A stretch of DNA of 64,000 nucleotides from Pardosa pseudoannulata (GCA_032207245.1 CM063502.1:116458197-116522196), one strand, 5' to 3'. Numbered from the stretch's first letter, positions 1 to 13,681 are shown. Notes: a model not told the origin generated them from the sequence alone. Program-made: numbers and translations.

Positions 1-49
1 TTCGGAGCCAGAATCCGCCTTTGATCCGCCATGTTCGTTAAAGGTAACT

Positions 50-1154
50 TGTGATGAGGCGATTTAGATCTGTTATATAATTGATTCATTCATACATGAA
101 GTAAAATGTTCGAGATCTAAATCTGACCTCATCACATCTTTGTAAAGAGATGGAGGACCATAAAATTCTATTCAACGGATATTTTTGTCTTGTACGGTGG
201 TCTCGGGCTGGGTTCTGATCCCAGTCCCAGATTAGAATCCCGTCTCCGTACTTGACATTAAATAAGAATGTACCTTTGTGGAGTATTTATGAGTCCCTAA
301 GGAACAGTGCCCAATTAGAAGGGATAAGGTTTGGCACGTTGGCGGTCTCAGGGCGGGGTTGAAGCAGGCCAATGACATTCTTACAACTATCCCGAATGGA
401 TGACAAGAAGGAAGAGGGGACAAGGTTGAAATAATTAAATATGAAAAATCTAAAACATGAGAGGATGGTTCGGAGGTCCCAGAAAAGAGGTTCGGAGGTC
501 CGAAAAGAAGGTGTTCGAAAGTCGGGAGTCCAGTCGGGTCCGACGGAAGTTGTTCATAAGTCCAGAGAAGAAGGACTCTCCTAGTCCAGACTAGGAGAGT
601 CCAGCCAAGTTCAACAGGAAGTGTTCCTGCACCAAATAGTACGGCCGCACCCCAAAGACTCAGGAGGAAGCCCCTGACGAGACCAACGGATGATGTATAG
701 ATTCCCTCTCCTGATCAGCCATAGATACCCTTCAACCAGAAGTGTTCCGGGCCCAACATTTTAGACCCACAAAGGTACCCCAAATTTACATACATTTTTT
801 TTAAATTGAGATTAGGTCCTCTATCTATTTACAAAACTACTTAAGTAGATAAAAAATTTGTCAGAAATAATTTAGAAGATGTTGACAAAGTTTATTTTAT
901 GAAAATTAGCATCAGTTTTGTATATAAATAGATGTATATATATTATAATAAATTTACTTTTTTTTAATATTAAGCTAGTCTCGGTTACTGTCAATTTAGC
1001 TGTTAGTTTATTTTCATTTTTATGTCTGTAGTTTCTCAGAACATGTGGTTAAATTTAGTACAAAAATACTTAACACAACGCAATTAAAAATAAATCACCA
1101 CTATACATTTGATCACAGGTTGATGCTCAAATATAAACGAGGACTACACGACAT
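50..1154 (+). repeat. Left arm of the long inverted repeat
   Basis: About 1.1 kb. It opens with a self-complementary stretch (50-136): GTGATGAGGCGATTTAGATC is followed by its near reverse complement ending CTCATCACAT, so the arm tip can itself fold into a hairpin. A G-rich section with short repeats lies at 468-640. An insertion of about 37 bp (near 425-460) is absent from the other arm. The inner ~110 bases carry an open frame (1045-1350) that also appears in the right arm only because the arms are copies; no family is recognisable. Confidence 0.8.
468..520. repeat. Short ~20-bp minisatellite, left arm
   Basis: About two and a half units of the type GGTTCGGAGGTCCC + AGAAAAGA. The right arm has about four units of the same motif, so the copy number changed after the arms formed. 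Confidence 0.6.
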
Positions 1155-1438
1155 AACTAAGTACGTAAAATATGTTCGTGGTCACAATGTCCTCCAAGTT
1201 CTCCAATTAATACCTCTGAAGATGGCAGGCCAAGTCTATGGTCTTCTGCTTGGTCCCTGCTTCATATTTATGAGGACCCACTTAAGCATAAGTCGTACTT
1301 TCAGCCTTGAGGTGCTCTTTGAAAACGAAGGGTGCTCCCCTTTGCTTTAAATCTAGTAGTCTGTCTCCCAATCGTGCTTGGTTTGACCAAGTGGCATAAG
1401 GCAACTACCGCAAAGCTTTATACACTTACACATACATT

Positions 1439-1441
<3 letters not shown>

Positions 1442-1491
<50 letters not shown>
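1442..1491. repeat. (AT)n microsatellite
   Basis: Uninterrupted AT dinucleotides, directly abutting the left end of the repeated element at 1494-2124. Confidence 0.97.
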
Positions 1492-2333
<842 letters not shown>

Positions 2334-2507
2334 TAGATTACCCGACAGACGGTGTCTTGTTTTTAAGCTGTATATCCAACAATTGTAAAATATCTTTAAA
2401 TAAATTATAAATTGGACCGTTTTAATTTGAAAGTGTGGCATAAAAAATATTTTAAAAATACTTGACGCCACCGTGCGTACAACCATCACACACGTGGTTA
2501 GATTAGA

Positions 2508-2590
2508 TTAAAATTTTTACATCGTCTGTACGGGGATTCAGCCCTGGCACTTCTCGTACTAAAGCTCGTTTCGCTGACCACTGCGCCACA
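2508..2590 (-). pseudogene. tRNA-like relic (pseudo-tRNA or SINE head)
   Basis: Read on the minus strand, it has an A-box-like TGGCGCAGTGGTCAGCG and, about 35 bases on, a B-box-like GGGCTGAATCCCC. The D-stem is roughly formed, but the anticodon stem does not pair and the acceptor stem is incomplete, so this is not a working tRNA. It is probably the head of an old tRNA-derived SINE or a tRNA pseudogene. Confidence 0.4.
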
Positions 2591-3311
2591 GATATGTTGG
2601 TAATTAAAGGTTTCAATCGGCATTATAATAATCTTTATAAGCGCGATATTCTGGATTTTTAATTAAAAAAATTTCTATCGGATCAAATTGGGAATCTAAA
2701 CCATTCTCGAATCAACTTAATAACATACACAAAATTTCATCAAAACCAGTCCAGACATTTAAGAGTTCTCTTACAAACACACAGGCAGAAGAATTTTACG
2801 TATAAAGATCATTGTATATAAAATTTTTTAGATTTTAAATATTTATATTTTAAAATTATGGATAACTACTTGTATCACACAGCTTTTCCGAACAAATGAT
2901 ACAATTCCCAGAACAACCAAAATTTTTTGAACAAATAAAATCCTTTAACTTTTTTAATTTAAGAATCCAAATTTTTACAATAAAATTTCTCTAAAATTGG
3001 AATAATTCGTACAATTTTAGAATTCACTAATCTTATTTTCCATTTATTAATATTACCGAATTTTACGATGCAGAATTTGAAGATTGTTTTTAGGATTATG
3101 TAGGAATTTGTGAAAATATTTTTCAAACTTTTCTTCTCAGTGAATTTTTTGTAAACTAATTTATTGTTGTTTCATTTCTTCCTGGAACATTTTCTTTTCC
3201 TGTGTCACAACATCTTTTTTTTTCTATTATACAGAGACCATTCTAGATATATCCTGCTGCCAAATTTTGAAACTATACATCACAGATTGAATAAAGTATA
3301 TTATACACGCA

Positions 3312-4377
3312 ATGTCGTGTGGTCCTCGTTTATATTTGAGCATCAACCTGTGATCAAATGTATGGTGGTGATTTATTTTTAATTGCGTTGTGTTAAGTAT
3401 TTTTGTACTAAATTTAACCACAGGTTCTGAGAAACTGCAGGCATAAAAATGAAAATAAACTAACAGCTAAATTGACAGCAACCGAGACTAGCTTAATATT
3501 AAAAAATAAAAGTAAATTTATTATGATATATATACATCTATTTACATACAAAACTGATGCTAATTTTCATAAAATCAGCTTTGTTAACATCTTCTAAATT
3601 AGTTCTGACAAATTTTTTATTTACTTAAGTAGTTTTGTAAATAGATAGAGGACCTAATCTCAATTTAAAAAAATGTATGTAAATTTGGGGTACCTTTGTG
3701 GGTCTAAAATGTTGGGCCCGGAACACTTCTGGTTGAAGGGTATCTATGGCTGATCAGGAGAGGGAAGCTATAGGTCAGGGGCTTCCTCCTGAGTCTTTGG
3801 GGTGCGGCCGTACTATTTGGTGCAGGAACACTTCCTGTCGGACTTGGCTGGACTCTCCCAGTCTGGACTATCAAGCACCTTCTCCCCTGGACTCACGAAC
3901 AACTTCCGTCGGACCCGACTGGACTCCCGACTTTCGAACCTCTTCTTTTGGGACCTCCGAACCTCTTCTCTGGGACCTCCGAACCTCTTCCCTGGGACCT
4001 CCGAACCCCTCCTCCTCCTTCTTGTCATCCAATCGGGATAGTTGTAAGAATTTCAGTGGCCTGCTTCAACCCGACTTGAGACCGCCAACATGCCAAAACT
4101 TATCCCTTCTAATTGGGCACTGTCCCTTAGGGACTCATAAATACTCCACATAGGTACATTCTTATTTAATGTCAAGTACAGAGACTGGATTCTAATCTGG
4201 GACTGGGATCAGAACCCCGCCCGAGACCACCGTACAAGACAACAATATCCGTTGAATAGAAATTTATGGTCCTATATATCTTTACAAAGATGTGATGAGG
4301 TCAGATTTAGATCCCGAACATTTTACTTATTGTATTAATGAATCAATTATATAACAGATCTAAATCGCATCATCACA
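3312..4377 (-). repeat. Right arm of the long inverted repeat
   Basis: Reverse complement of 50-1154 at high identity. Its outer tip (4291-4377) repeats the hairpin: TGTGATGAGGTCAGATTTAG opposite CTAAATCGCATCATCACA. The 135-codon open frame at 3746-4153 is rich in Pro, Ser and Leu because it crosses a GC-richer minisatellite. It is not conserved as a frame in the other arm, so I do not call it a gene. Confidence 0.8.
3935..4012. repeat. ~20-bp minisatellite, right arm
   Basis: About four tandem units of the form GGGACCTCCGAACCTCTTC(T). It is the expanded counterpart of the 468-520 repeat in the left arm. Confidence 0.75.
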
Positions 4378-4857
4378 CGCAATTGAGATTGTTTTGTGAA
4401 TTTCTAATAGTAAACTTTGATTTCTAATTACTGATTATGGATTAATTCCTGAATCCATATAACATCCCTAACTTGAAATATCTTTTCCATCAGGAAACCG
4501 AAGGGGAAAATTCAGGTGAAATAAAATAAATGCTGAAATGCAAACTCACAAATTATAATTGCAATAAGGTAGGGATATGAAATAAATATTAAAACAAGAA
4601 AGCATGTTCTTGAAACCCTTGAAAGAAAACCCGTGAATTTTACCTTTGTTATTTTAATGTTTAATTGTATTTCAAATCTTACAGTTACTGTTAATAAGGC
4701 AAAAGAAATAAAATTTATATACCTGCATAATATCTTCCTAATGTTAGTTACAAAAATTAAAAACATGATTTGACTATTTTTACGTCTCAGTCACTTTAAT
4801 TATGAAAACCATGTAATTAACCTTTAAGTTTTTATAAGTATGCTCTTCCTGTTTCAG
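4378..4857. other. Unannotated AT-rich DNA
   Basis: Nothing recognisable; one weak open frame with no family resemblance. Confidence 0.5.
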
Positions 4858-5434
4858 TTAACCCCTTCCGGTAAAATGACGAGTCTAGCTCGTCATTGGT
4901 TTTTCATTCCATACCGCACAATGACGAGCTACACTCGTCCTGCGACTAAAGTTAATGTTAAATATGATAATTAATTTAGTTTATAATTTCTAGTATACTG
5001 AATTTAGCAAGACTTTTGTTACTTGTGGAAATACCAGGTCACTATTACATATTGTTTATTTAGAATTTCTTGGTACAAGTCACTGCCAAATTGATGAGTC
5101 AGAATAAAAGAAAACCTACTAAGAAATGCCGTGTGTGTTACAAGAATCAAATTAGAAGTGAGACTCCCTAGCGGTGTAAACAATTCAGTATTCCTTTGCA
5201 CTTTGTTTTGAAAAGTACCACTATCTTGAAGACTATTATCTGTATACCTTATTAATGTTTTGCTTTGATATTTTCTTAATTATACCTTTTCTGATATTAT
5301 TTAACACTATGTAAAAAGGGGATTTTAATTAGGAATATGTAAGAATTGTAAAATGAAACAAGTTTTTTAAATAAAAAATAAATGGTTACTTCACGCACAG
5401 TTTTTCATTATTAAATCGTACCGGAAGGGGTTAA
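4858..5434 (+). mobile_element. piggyBac-type non-autonomous element, family A copy 1
   Basis: Flanked by TTAA at both ends (4858-4861 and 5431-5434), the piggyBac target site, with a perfect 12-bp terminal inverted repeat CCCCTTCCGGTA. Next to the left end lie two copies of a short motif built on AATGACGAG...CTCGTC (about 4876-4942), the first an almost perfect palindrome. Total 577 bp. The interior keeps the last piece of a transposase reading frame (see 5094-5255). Two other copies lie at 7889-8465 and 47530-48103. Confidence 0.88.
5094..5255 (+). pseudogene. piggyBac transposase C-terminal cysteine-rich tail, broken
   Basis: A 53-codon relic ending at a natural TAA. It shows basic KRKPTKK followed by CRVC (C12, C15) and later RC (C28). 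The order resembles the zinc-binding cysteine-rich domain that ends piggyBac transposases, which directs DNA and target binding in the nucleus. The later cysteine/histidine ligands are missing, so it could not fold normally. Codon 26 is TAG in this copy; the other two copies read through at this position (TGG-type codon). The catalytic DDE part is absent. The family call rests on motif order and the TTAA ends. Confidence 0.65.
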
Positions 5435-5582
5435 ATAGGTTAAGAAATATCAAATAATTGTTAAAAAGGAATTAACTTATACCCAGCTAATAAATACCTT
5501 AAATTCCTTTCTTAATAGTTAAAAAACTATTCAATATTTCTTGAAACCAAAATAACTTTCTTAATTTTTTTTAAATATATTA

Positions 5583-6372
5583 ACACAATTTAGGGCTGCA
5601 TCATTACACAATGGTCATTTCTTTGGATCGTTAAACATCATATATTTTATGTAAATTTTTCATAAATTACTCTTATATCTATTTTCCAGCAAAAGATTTA
5701 AAGAAAGATTTTTATTTTATTGATGGTATAATATTTGACACCCAAGTTAGCAATAAATTTCAAGATTAATGAGAAAAAATGTAGCTAATACCATTATCTT
5801 CGTTTCCTCATCTATCGCTAAATTTTGCTATAAAATATATTAATTATATTAATTTAGGGCTGCATCATTACACAATGGTAATTTCTTTGGATCATTAAAC
5901 ATCATATATTTTATATAAATATTTTCATAAATTACTCTTATATCTATTTTCCAGCAAAAGATTTAAAGAAAGATTTTTATTTTATTGATGGTATAATATT
6001 TGACACCCAAGTTAGCAATAAATTTCAAGATTAATGAGAAAAAAATGTAGCTAATACCATTATCTTCGTTTCCTCGTCTATCGCTAAATTTTGCTATAAA
6101 ATATATTAATTATTTTAATTTAGGGCTGCATCATTACACAATGGTCATTTCTTTGGATCATTAAACATCATATATTTTATATAAATATTTTCATAAATTA
6201 CTCTTATATCTATTTTCCAGCAAAAGATTTAAAGAAAGATTTTTATTTTATTGATGGTATAATATTTGACACCCAAGTTAGCAATAAATTTCAAGATTAA
6301 TGAGAAAAAATGTAGCTAATACCATTATCTTCGTTTCCTCCTCTATCGCTAAATTTTGCTATAAAATATATT
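5583..6372. repeat. Tandem triplication, ~265-bp unit
   Basis: Three near-identical units, anchored by TAGGGCTGCATCATTACACA at 5591, 5855 and 6121 (periods 264 and 266). The third ends near 6372. Open frames here are by-products of the repeat. Confidence 0.92.
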
Positions 6373-7888
6373 CTAAAGCCTTTTCTTATTTTTGGAATAA
6401 ACAAAATAATTGTTTCATAGCAATATATATAATAAATATAATGCATATTGTCAAGTTTATCAAATCGGGGTTTAAAGTTAATTTAAATCCATGTGATATT
6501 AAAATTTGTGTACTGAAAAAATTATAGATATTTTTGCTACATATGATAGTAAATTTAAATGTTACAGTAAAAAAAAAAGTTTTTTTTTACTAGATTTATA
6601 ATTACTATTAATATTCCCTTGATAAAATCAGCTTTAACGTTAAAACTCTCAATGAATTAGAATAAAAAATATGCGATAATAAATTTTTAGCGTCACATTT
6701 ATTTTTATTATTAATATTACATAAGACTTATAACTTGTAAATTCTTGGTATTAAACTATCATTACTATTAAATTATCTTAATAAACTTTACGTGTTTCAA
6801 CATCTTCAAGATTTTTACTATAATGAAAACATCCCTGATGGACTGAATTCCAATCATATAGTAATGGAATGTTTGAAACCTTATCTTACTTTATTCTTTC
6901 ATAAGTAACATAATTTGACAAAATTTCTAAGAATTTTCGGAAATAATAGTTGGGAATGTAATTTAAGCGTAATTTCGAAACTGACTTCATTGATTGTTTT
7001 ACATTCTAATAAGCAAACAATAAATGGAAAGTAAATTTATTGCATCGCAAATAGTTTGTTAGATTTTTAGGGGGAATTTATGCTACAGAGAGATTAATTA
7101 AATTGAGACTTAATGCTGACAGCAGAAATGTAGTCGTCTAGTTACAGCTATCTAAACAATTATTTCGAAGCTCAATTACACCGCTGAAAATATAATTAAT
7201 AATTTACACTTATATTCAGAGTTTTGCGTGTTGCAATAATACAACTAAATAAATCAGCTCAAAACAAGTTATAATTTATCAAACTTTTATTATTTGGGTT
7301 TTGAATCCATTTAGTTTAAAAATTAAAAAAAGGATTTAATTTCTGAATCCCTATGCATTCTACCTTTGGATCAATTCCAGAGAAACCTCCGCTGATATGA
7401 AAGTAACAAACTGTGATATTTTGTTGCTAACTGAAGCCTTGCATATAGCAATGTATCCTTTTTAAGAATAGTGACTATGAACTGCTTTTAAGCCCCATGC
7501 AAAACAGATCTCTCATTCGCTCCTAGTTTCTCCTTGCGATCTCCTAGCTTCTTTCTACAATCAAAAAACTATATTTCAACCACAGGAAGATGAATACACA
7601 TCACAAACTTCAATAATTTATAAATACTGCTTCTTTGACCAACAAACCTGTAATCATCTTATTTAGTTACAATATCTGTGTTTCCAGTGGCTACATGAAG
7701 CATTAAAGAGTGTTATTGAACTGAAAACGTTCTAAACGGATTCGTAAACAAATTGATGAAACTGTAGTTATAAGTTCATTTAACAATTTTTTAATTAATT
7801 TTCAATTAACGATGGAAAATCACTTTGTATTTAGTTACCATTTCTGTTTTCTTAGTTGCAACTGAATGCACTACCGTCGTGTACTATA
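6373..7888. other. Unannotated AT-rich DNA
   Basis: No gene, repeat or transposon terminus recognised in this 1.5 kb. Confidence 0.5.
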
Positions 7889-8465
7889 TTAACCCCTTCC
7901 GGTATGATTTAATAATGAAAAACTGTGCATGAAATAACCGTTTAATTTTTATTTAAAAAACTTGTTTCATTTTACAATTCTTACATATTCTTAATTAAAA
8001 TCCACTTTTTACATAGTGTTAAATAATATCAGAAATAGTAAAATTAAGAAAATATCAAAGCAAAACATTAATAAGGTATACAGATAATAGTCTTCAAGCT
8101 AGTGTTACTTTTCAAAACAAAGTGCAAAGGAATTCTTAATTGTTTACACCACCAAGTAGTCTCACTTTTAATTTGATTCTTGTAACACACACGGCATTTC
8201 TTAGTAGGTTTTCTTTTATTCTGACTCATTAATTTGGCAATGACTTGTACCAAGAAATTCTAAGTAAACAATATGCAATAGTGACTTGTGATTTTCACAA
8301 GTGATAAAAGTGTTGCCAAATTCAGTACACTAGAATTTTTAAACTAAATTAATTATCATATTTAACAGTAACTTTAATCGCATAACGAGTATAGCTCGTC
8401 ATTGTGCGGTATGGAATGAAAAACTAATGACGAGTTAGACTCGTCATTTTACCGGAAGGGGTTAA
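7889..8465 (-). mobile_element. piggyBac-type non-autonomous element, family A copy 2
   Basis: Same 577-bp element as 4858-5434, in the opposite orientation, with TTAA at 7889-7892 and 8462-8465 and TIR CCCCTTCCGGTA. The motif-bearing end is on the right (about 8383-8445), where CGAGTATAGCTCGTCATT and GACGAGTTAGACTCGTC are visible. Equal length and preserved ends suggest that copies spread from one internally deleted master. Confidence 0.88.
8068..8253 (-). pseudogene. piggyBac transposase C-terminal tail relic, copy 2
   Basis: Open for 61 codons: a KCRVCYKNQIKSETTWWC core, then RIPLHFVL, and the natural stop. Against copy 1 the TAG is Trp here. Upstream transposase domains are absent. The frame is open but has no start context of its own and lies inside a mobile element, so it is a relic, not a host gene. 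Confidence 0.65.
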
Positions 8466-10985
8466 GCCTGTTGTAAGGCTTTATTATCTTGACATTCGAA
8501 CGTCGTGTTGTATGGTATGTTTATCAACAGCATTATTTCGTTGTGTAAATAATTTGTCACTACGTAAACTAGATTCTTTCTTTTTATTAAAATCAAAACA
8601 TTGCCCTTATTCTTAATTAGGGTAATTTTTCTTTTTGTCGAACAAAATCGTGTAACTAAATGCATGCAATTCAAAATTCAAAAGTTTCAAAGATCATAAA
8701 AATATATTTCGATTGTTCGAGATTTTATTCTGTAGATTTTCTTTTATTCTAAGGACTAAAAGTTGGTGCTTTATTTAATTATTCCGAAGATAAACATAAT
8801 TGTTAATCTCTTCGCAGTACTCTTCGTGGTATCAGTTCACCATAATAATTACATGCTTATTTGTATCTGTTTATGTGAAAAAAAACCATTTTCCAAATAT
8901 GTAACTATTAGTAGCATACTCCCATTTGCATTGAATTTGAAGGAAAACCAGGAAAACTCCATGCCTTTCGCTCTATAGACTCAACGTTGAATCGTGTAAC
9001 TAAAAAGGGCAAACTGAAAATCTCCCTCATCTAAGCGGAGTAAATTTATATATCGATTATAGTTCACATAGATTAAACAAAATATTTTAGAAAAAAAGAT
9101 TAATTGTTCTTTAAAAATATGCAGATTTACTTCTACTTGCTTAAAAATTGAAATAAGTCCAGTAAAATTGCTGATATTTCAGTGAACATATACTCTCATT
9201 TCAACATTAAATTATTATTGTCCATTACTAAGGCAGAATATTTTTCATTGATTCATACAAAACGGAAATCATTTCTATATTTAAAAATAGCTTTAGCAAA
9301 AATTTTAAAAATTATAAAATAAATTTCTGATGGCAGCGTTATAATGTGAATGTCTACATTTGTTTTCATAAATTATCATAAACGAATTTTAAATATTGGG
9401 GTTTCAAAATTTAAATAAAGCGAAAAATTCACATGAAACCCCCCATGGGAATATCTTTCTTCCATTGTCGGAGGTAAAATTAAAAATATAATCTATTTCA
9501 ATTACTCAAAATCTTCACTCAGTGCACATTATTGAAGCTTTCAATAAAGGCTTCTAAAGTAATTTTAACTTGCGAATATCTGTGTGAAGTGCTTTCCTAA
9601 TTTTTTCCCGTAAGATTTTCCTTTCACGGAATTTTGAGTCTTGCATTGAAAACACAATCTATATCAACAAAGTTACGCGCCATCATATCTTTTTTTCATC
9701 TTTTTATACTTTTTTTCATCAAAACTCGGTGCCTTCATATACTACAGTAGAATAGAAATTTTAGTCGAAATACTTTATAGTATGTGCAAAGAAAAGAAAA
9801 GAGTTCAAAAGTCAACATGAAATGCCTTGCTTATTCACTGTGTGTTGGCCCATTGAGTTAGGCTTAAGCACCTGCGTCTTCAGAAAGAACAATTTACCAA
9901 ATATCCTGGGATTACTTTACCTTATTACAGATTCAGTCGGGAACAGGAGGTCACATATTAAGTTTATTTTCCTTTTCATTCGTGAAAAGGGGGGGAGAAA
10001 GTAATGAAAGTAAAAACGAGGCTACCTCTTAACGCTTGCTAAATAATCGGGGGAAATAAGATTGCTGGTATTAAAATCTTAGAGTGGCTATTAATAAAAT
10101 GGAAAATGTTTCTTTCAAACACAGTTCATTTCAAATGTTGGGCGTTCTCTGTAATGGAAATACCAATGTATACAACTAAAATAAACCATTAAATGTTTTT
10201 AAATATTAGAATTCTTACATGCATTGAACACGTAACTGAAAGACAGTGAAATCATTTTGTTGGTGTTGAATTGATAAAAGTTCTTGACTAAATATGTTGA
10301 TACATTTACCTGTACTACGAAATATGCCTTGTGATTAATGGCTGTTTTAAAATTAAATTTTATTAATAACTCACTAATATATTTGAACTCAAAAATTAAT
10401 GATATTCCAATAAAAATTAAAATTTTCTACCATTTAATGGATTGAAATTTCCTTTTATTCATTATAAAGAAGGCTTTTAACTAAAGTTTCATAAGACTAT
10501 TTAAGATTTTTTTATCATTGCATCAGATTGTATAATTTTTCTTCGTGAAATAATTATTTGAAAGAGAACTCACTATTCTATATATCTCCTTTTCAGTTAC
10601 TGAATAGACTCCTACGCACTGGAAACTCACACTTAATGTTTCTGTTTACATTTATCAAAAGATTTAGAGGGGGAAATATATCGTTATCAGTATCAGACTG
10701 ACACATAACCTCGTAGATTGTCAGAAAAGAAATACTACTGACATTGCATTATTCTGAAATATAATATAGTGTGTAACGCAGAGCAAAATATTTAAAGACT
10801 AAATGGCTCCTTCATTTATTTCAAGGAAATTAACTGAATTAGTTATGCCTAGTTTTTACTGTAAGTAAACCTAAATAATTTTCAAACTTCTTCTTTCTTC
10901 TTAAAGTAGTTAGAAAGATTTATTTTTAACTTCTTAATTTAGATATAAGTTCACTCCCTATATACTTTATGTATCATTCACAAAA
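8466..10985. other. Unannotated AT-rich DNA
   Basis: Several short open frames without family resemblance. No repeats or transposon ends recognised. Confidence 0.5.
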
Positions 10986-11115
10986 GGCCAAATGAGGCCT
11001 AAAATGTCTGGCAATGTCTATCTCTGCAGGTGTCCCAGGATTAGAATCCCACAGTTGTAAATCCTAATATCCATTCGAAATCATTTTTAAGGTGCTGGGC
11101 TTGGTCATGGCACTT
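10986..11115 (+). mobile_element. Possible degenerate tRNA-derived SINE
   Basis: Contains GGATTAGAATCCCACAGT, close to the B-box region of the SINE family at 20435 and 42788, followed by TGTAAATCC and CATTCGAAATC resembling the TGTAGCC...TTCGAAATC that follow in intact copies. The A-box side is not recognisable. Weak call. Confidence 0.35.
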
Positions 11116-11810
11116 ACAAATAACATGACACCTTATCTCTTGTGCTTTTCTTTGAAGAAAAAATTTCACTATTAAAATAATAAATAAATCGTTCAGCTAT
11201 TTCGATGTGTTTCCTTGAAACTTCATCAACAGATGTACTGCGAAAAACAAGGCAGTAGCTTTTTTGCTTTGTTGTGTTCTCTGGTATTTATAAATGCCAC
11301 AAAATATGGAAAAAATGATTCATATTAATTAATAAACTCAGATATTATTTTCCATTAACATAAACTGAATAAACCTTTCCTTTCTATACTACGAATTTTC
11401 CACCATAGAGAATGTAAAATTTACTACAACTGCACTATAGATTTTTAAGAAGCCTATTACATAATTTAGACTACAAATATATTAAATTTTTTTCTAGTTT
11501 AGCATTTAATATTACAGAAATATTTTGTCAATTTCATTGTTTTTATAACAATTGACTTCCACTAGCGTAGATATGTACGGAATTTGATATCTTTCTAAAT
11601 AACCTATAAAATATTTATGAAAAAATTATATTATGAACATTTCTCTAGATATAATACTTCTCCAACATTGTTTAGTAGTCCATTGCAAAAAACATTATAT
11701 CGTTGAATTAAGCAATTATTTTTTTTTGCTTACGTCAGTGTATTAATGCCTAACACAGGACAACAAATCTTTGAAAATTAATTTTTTAGACATAATTTGT
11801 CCATTTATAC

Positions 11811-12038
11811 TTAACCCTTAATTTGACAAGATTTTTTTTTTCAAATATTTTTTAATTTCTGTTATTTTCCCATGTCTGTATAGACATTAGGATCTCTGTA
11901 AAATAAAGAAAAAAAAATATTTTCCATTTTTGAGATAATTAATGTCCGCTGTGGCGAACACTGACAGTTATGTTATATAGTAGTTATAAATATAAATATA
12001 TATGTCCGGTGTAGCGGCCAGACCAAATTAAGGGTTAA
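11811..12038. mobile_element. TTAA-flanked MITE, family B
   Basis: 228 bp between TTAA at 11811-11814 and 12035-12038, with perfect 11-bp inverted termini CCCTTAATTTG. Close to the right end are two copies of a TGTCCG(C/G)TGT(G/A)GCG motif (about 11944 and 12003). No coding capacity. The TTAA target and design fit a piggyBac-superfamily non-autonomous element. Confidence 0.8.
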
Positions 12039-13539
12039 CTCAAATTAGTTACTAGTGACACGCATGCATTAAAATGAAGACTTTTACTGGAAATCTTCAA
12101 TATAAAAGATTTACAACAAATGGTCTAAAAAGTTCAATTCAATCACTCTAGACTTGCTATATATATGGAACCAACATTATAACTTTTAAGCATGAAAACC
12201 AATTTTATGCATTTAAAATTAAAATAATATTATTCAGTTTAATAACAGTAATATTATACAGCAAATATATATATTAGTTTAAAAATTTAAAGTCCTGGAC
12301 AAATAATTAATTCAGCTTTAAAAAATGAAAAACATGTTTAACATGGAAACTATTGTATCTTTTACCTGTGTTAAAACATAAAATTCGGTCTAAGGTTCAA
12401 CGGCTAGACTGACCAAACTTTCGTTATTTACACTCATCTAGAGCTACAGTTTATGTGCCGATGTTGGGTTTAAACATTTAAATATGATTTGATTTACTGA
12501 TAAAAAGAATAGGTGGTTAAGACATGATTGATTTTTCCTGAAATAAATCTGGAATATCAAAATACCCACATTATGAGACGCAGTTTTTTATGTGTAATAT
12601 CAACTAAACTGATGCATCTTTATTGACTGATTTCATTAGAAGCCTTATCTACTTGTATGCATTCACACACCTTTCAAACCAACATATGAATATATTAATG
12701 CATTCCTGCGTTTATATACGATAAAATATAAAGTTATTGCAATTATTCAGATGTGTCTAATTACTTCTAATATTTCTAACTACACATTAAAAATACAAAC
12801 GATAATGTTGTAAACATTTTCATTGAAATAACAATATTAAAGATAATTACATTACTTTACAAACTAGATTTTTTTTGTCTTAAACATACGCATAAATAAG
12901 TCATTTTTATGAATATAAACAAATAGAAAAAATATGATTGACATATGCATGAAATGTTTAATATATTTTTCATGTTGTGAAAAAATCTTTATCATGTAGA
13001 TGCAGTGACCTAGAAATAGCTTTTCAAAGTATTATTAAACGTGGCTTAAAAAGGCTTATCTTTGTATTTTCCTTATTATCTGATACAAACTCATGCAGTT
13101 TATCTGATTAAGAAAACTAGAAAAAAAATCAAGGTAGCGAAGTTTTTTTTTTTTTTTTATAATACTTCTTATCTCCTCTAATCAAGTCAATATATTTATT
13201 ATTGTTATATTCATATTTCCTATCTCCGTTAAATAAAAGGCCCTATGATAATAATATTTTTATAATAACTTGGGATAGTTGCTGCCACAAATGTCTTCAA
13301 CCTCACAAAAAAAAAAAATGAAAAATTTGAAAGTCTTGACTGTTTAATTTTCTGAAGCATTAAATTTGTGTGCTTTTGAATTTAAACAAAAATGTGTTAT
13401 TTAATGCAACAACTTCTCTGCCTCGTTAATGATTCCGTATATGACAATACTTTTCTTCAACCAACTTTGTTTAATGTAGCACGAACATAAAAATCATGCC
13501 TTACTCTTTGCGCAATTTTATTTTATGCCAACTTTTAGA
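12039..13539. other. Unannotated AT-rich DNA
   Basis: Nothing recognised apart from short homopolymers (T run near 13145-13159). Confidence 0.5.
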
Positions 13540-13677
13540 AGTGTTGGGTTTGATATGGAGCGCCATGCTCTACTCTTTTTGTACGCAAGGTTTAATTACA
13601 CAAGGCCTGTTCTTTAAACATTATTTGAAAAGGCTATGAACATTCAAGTCAGCAGTGAGAATCGAACCCATGTTTTG

Positions 13678-13680
<3 letters not shown>
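13540..13680 (-). mobile_element. Old tRNA-derived SINE, 5'-truncated
   Basis: Aligns by eye with the minus-strand SINE at 44106-44285: GGAGCGCCATGCTCTACT (tail side), then a decayed middle, then GAGAATCGAACCCATG (B box, reverse). The A-box half is missing; the match stops where a long A run begins at 13682. Confidence 0.6.

Positions 13681-13681
<1 letters not shown>

Noticed and set aside
3746..4153. 135-codon Pro/Ser-rich frame as a secreted or structural protein
   Set aside because: It spans a minisatellite in an inverted-repeat arm; the equivalent frame is not conserved in the other arm.
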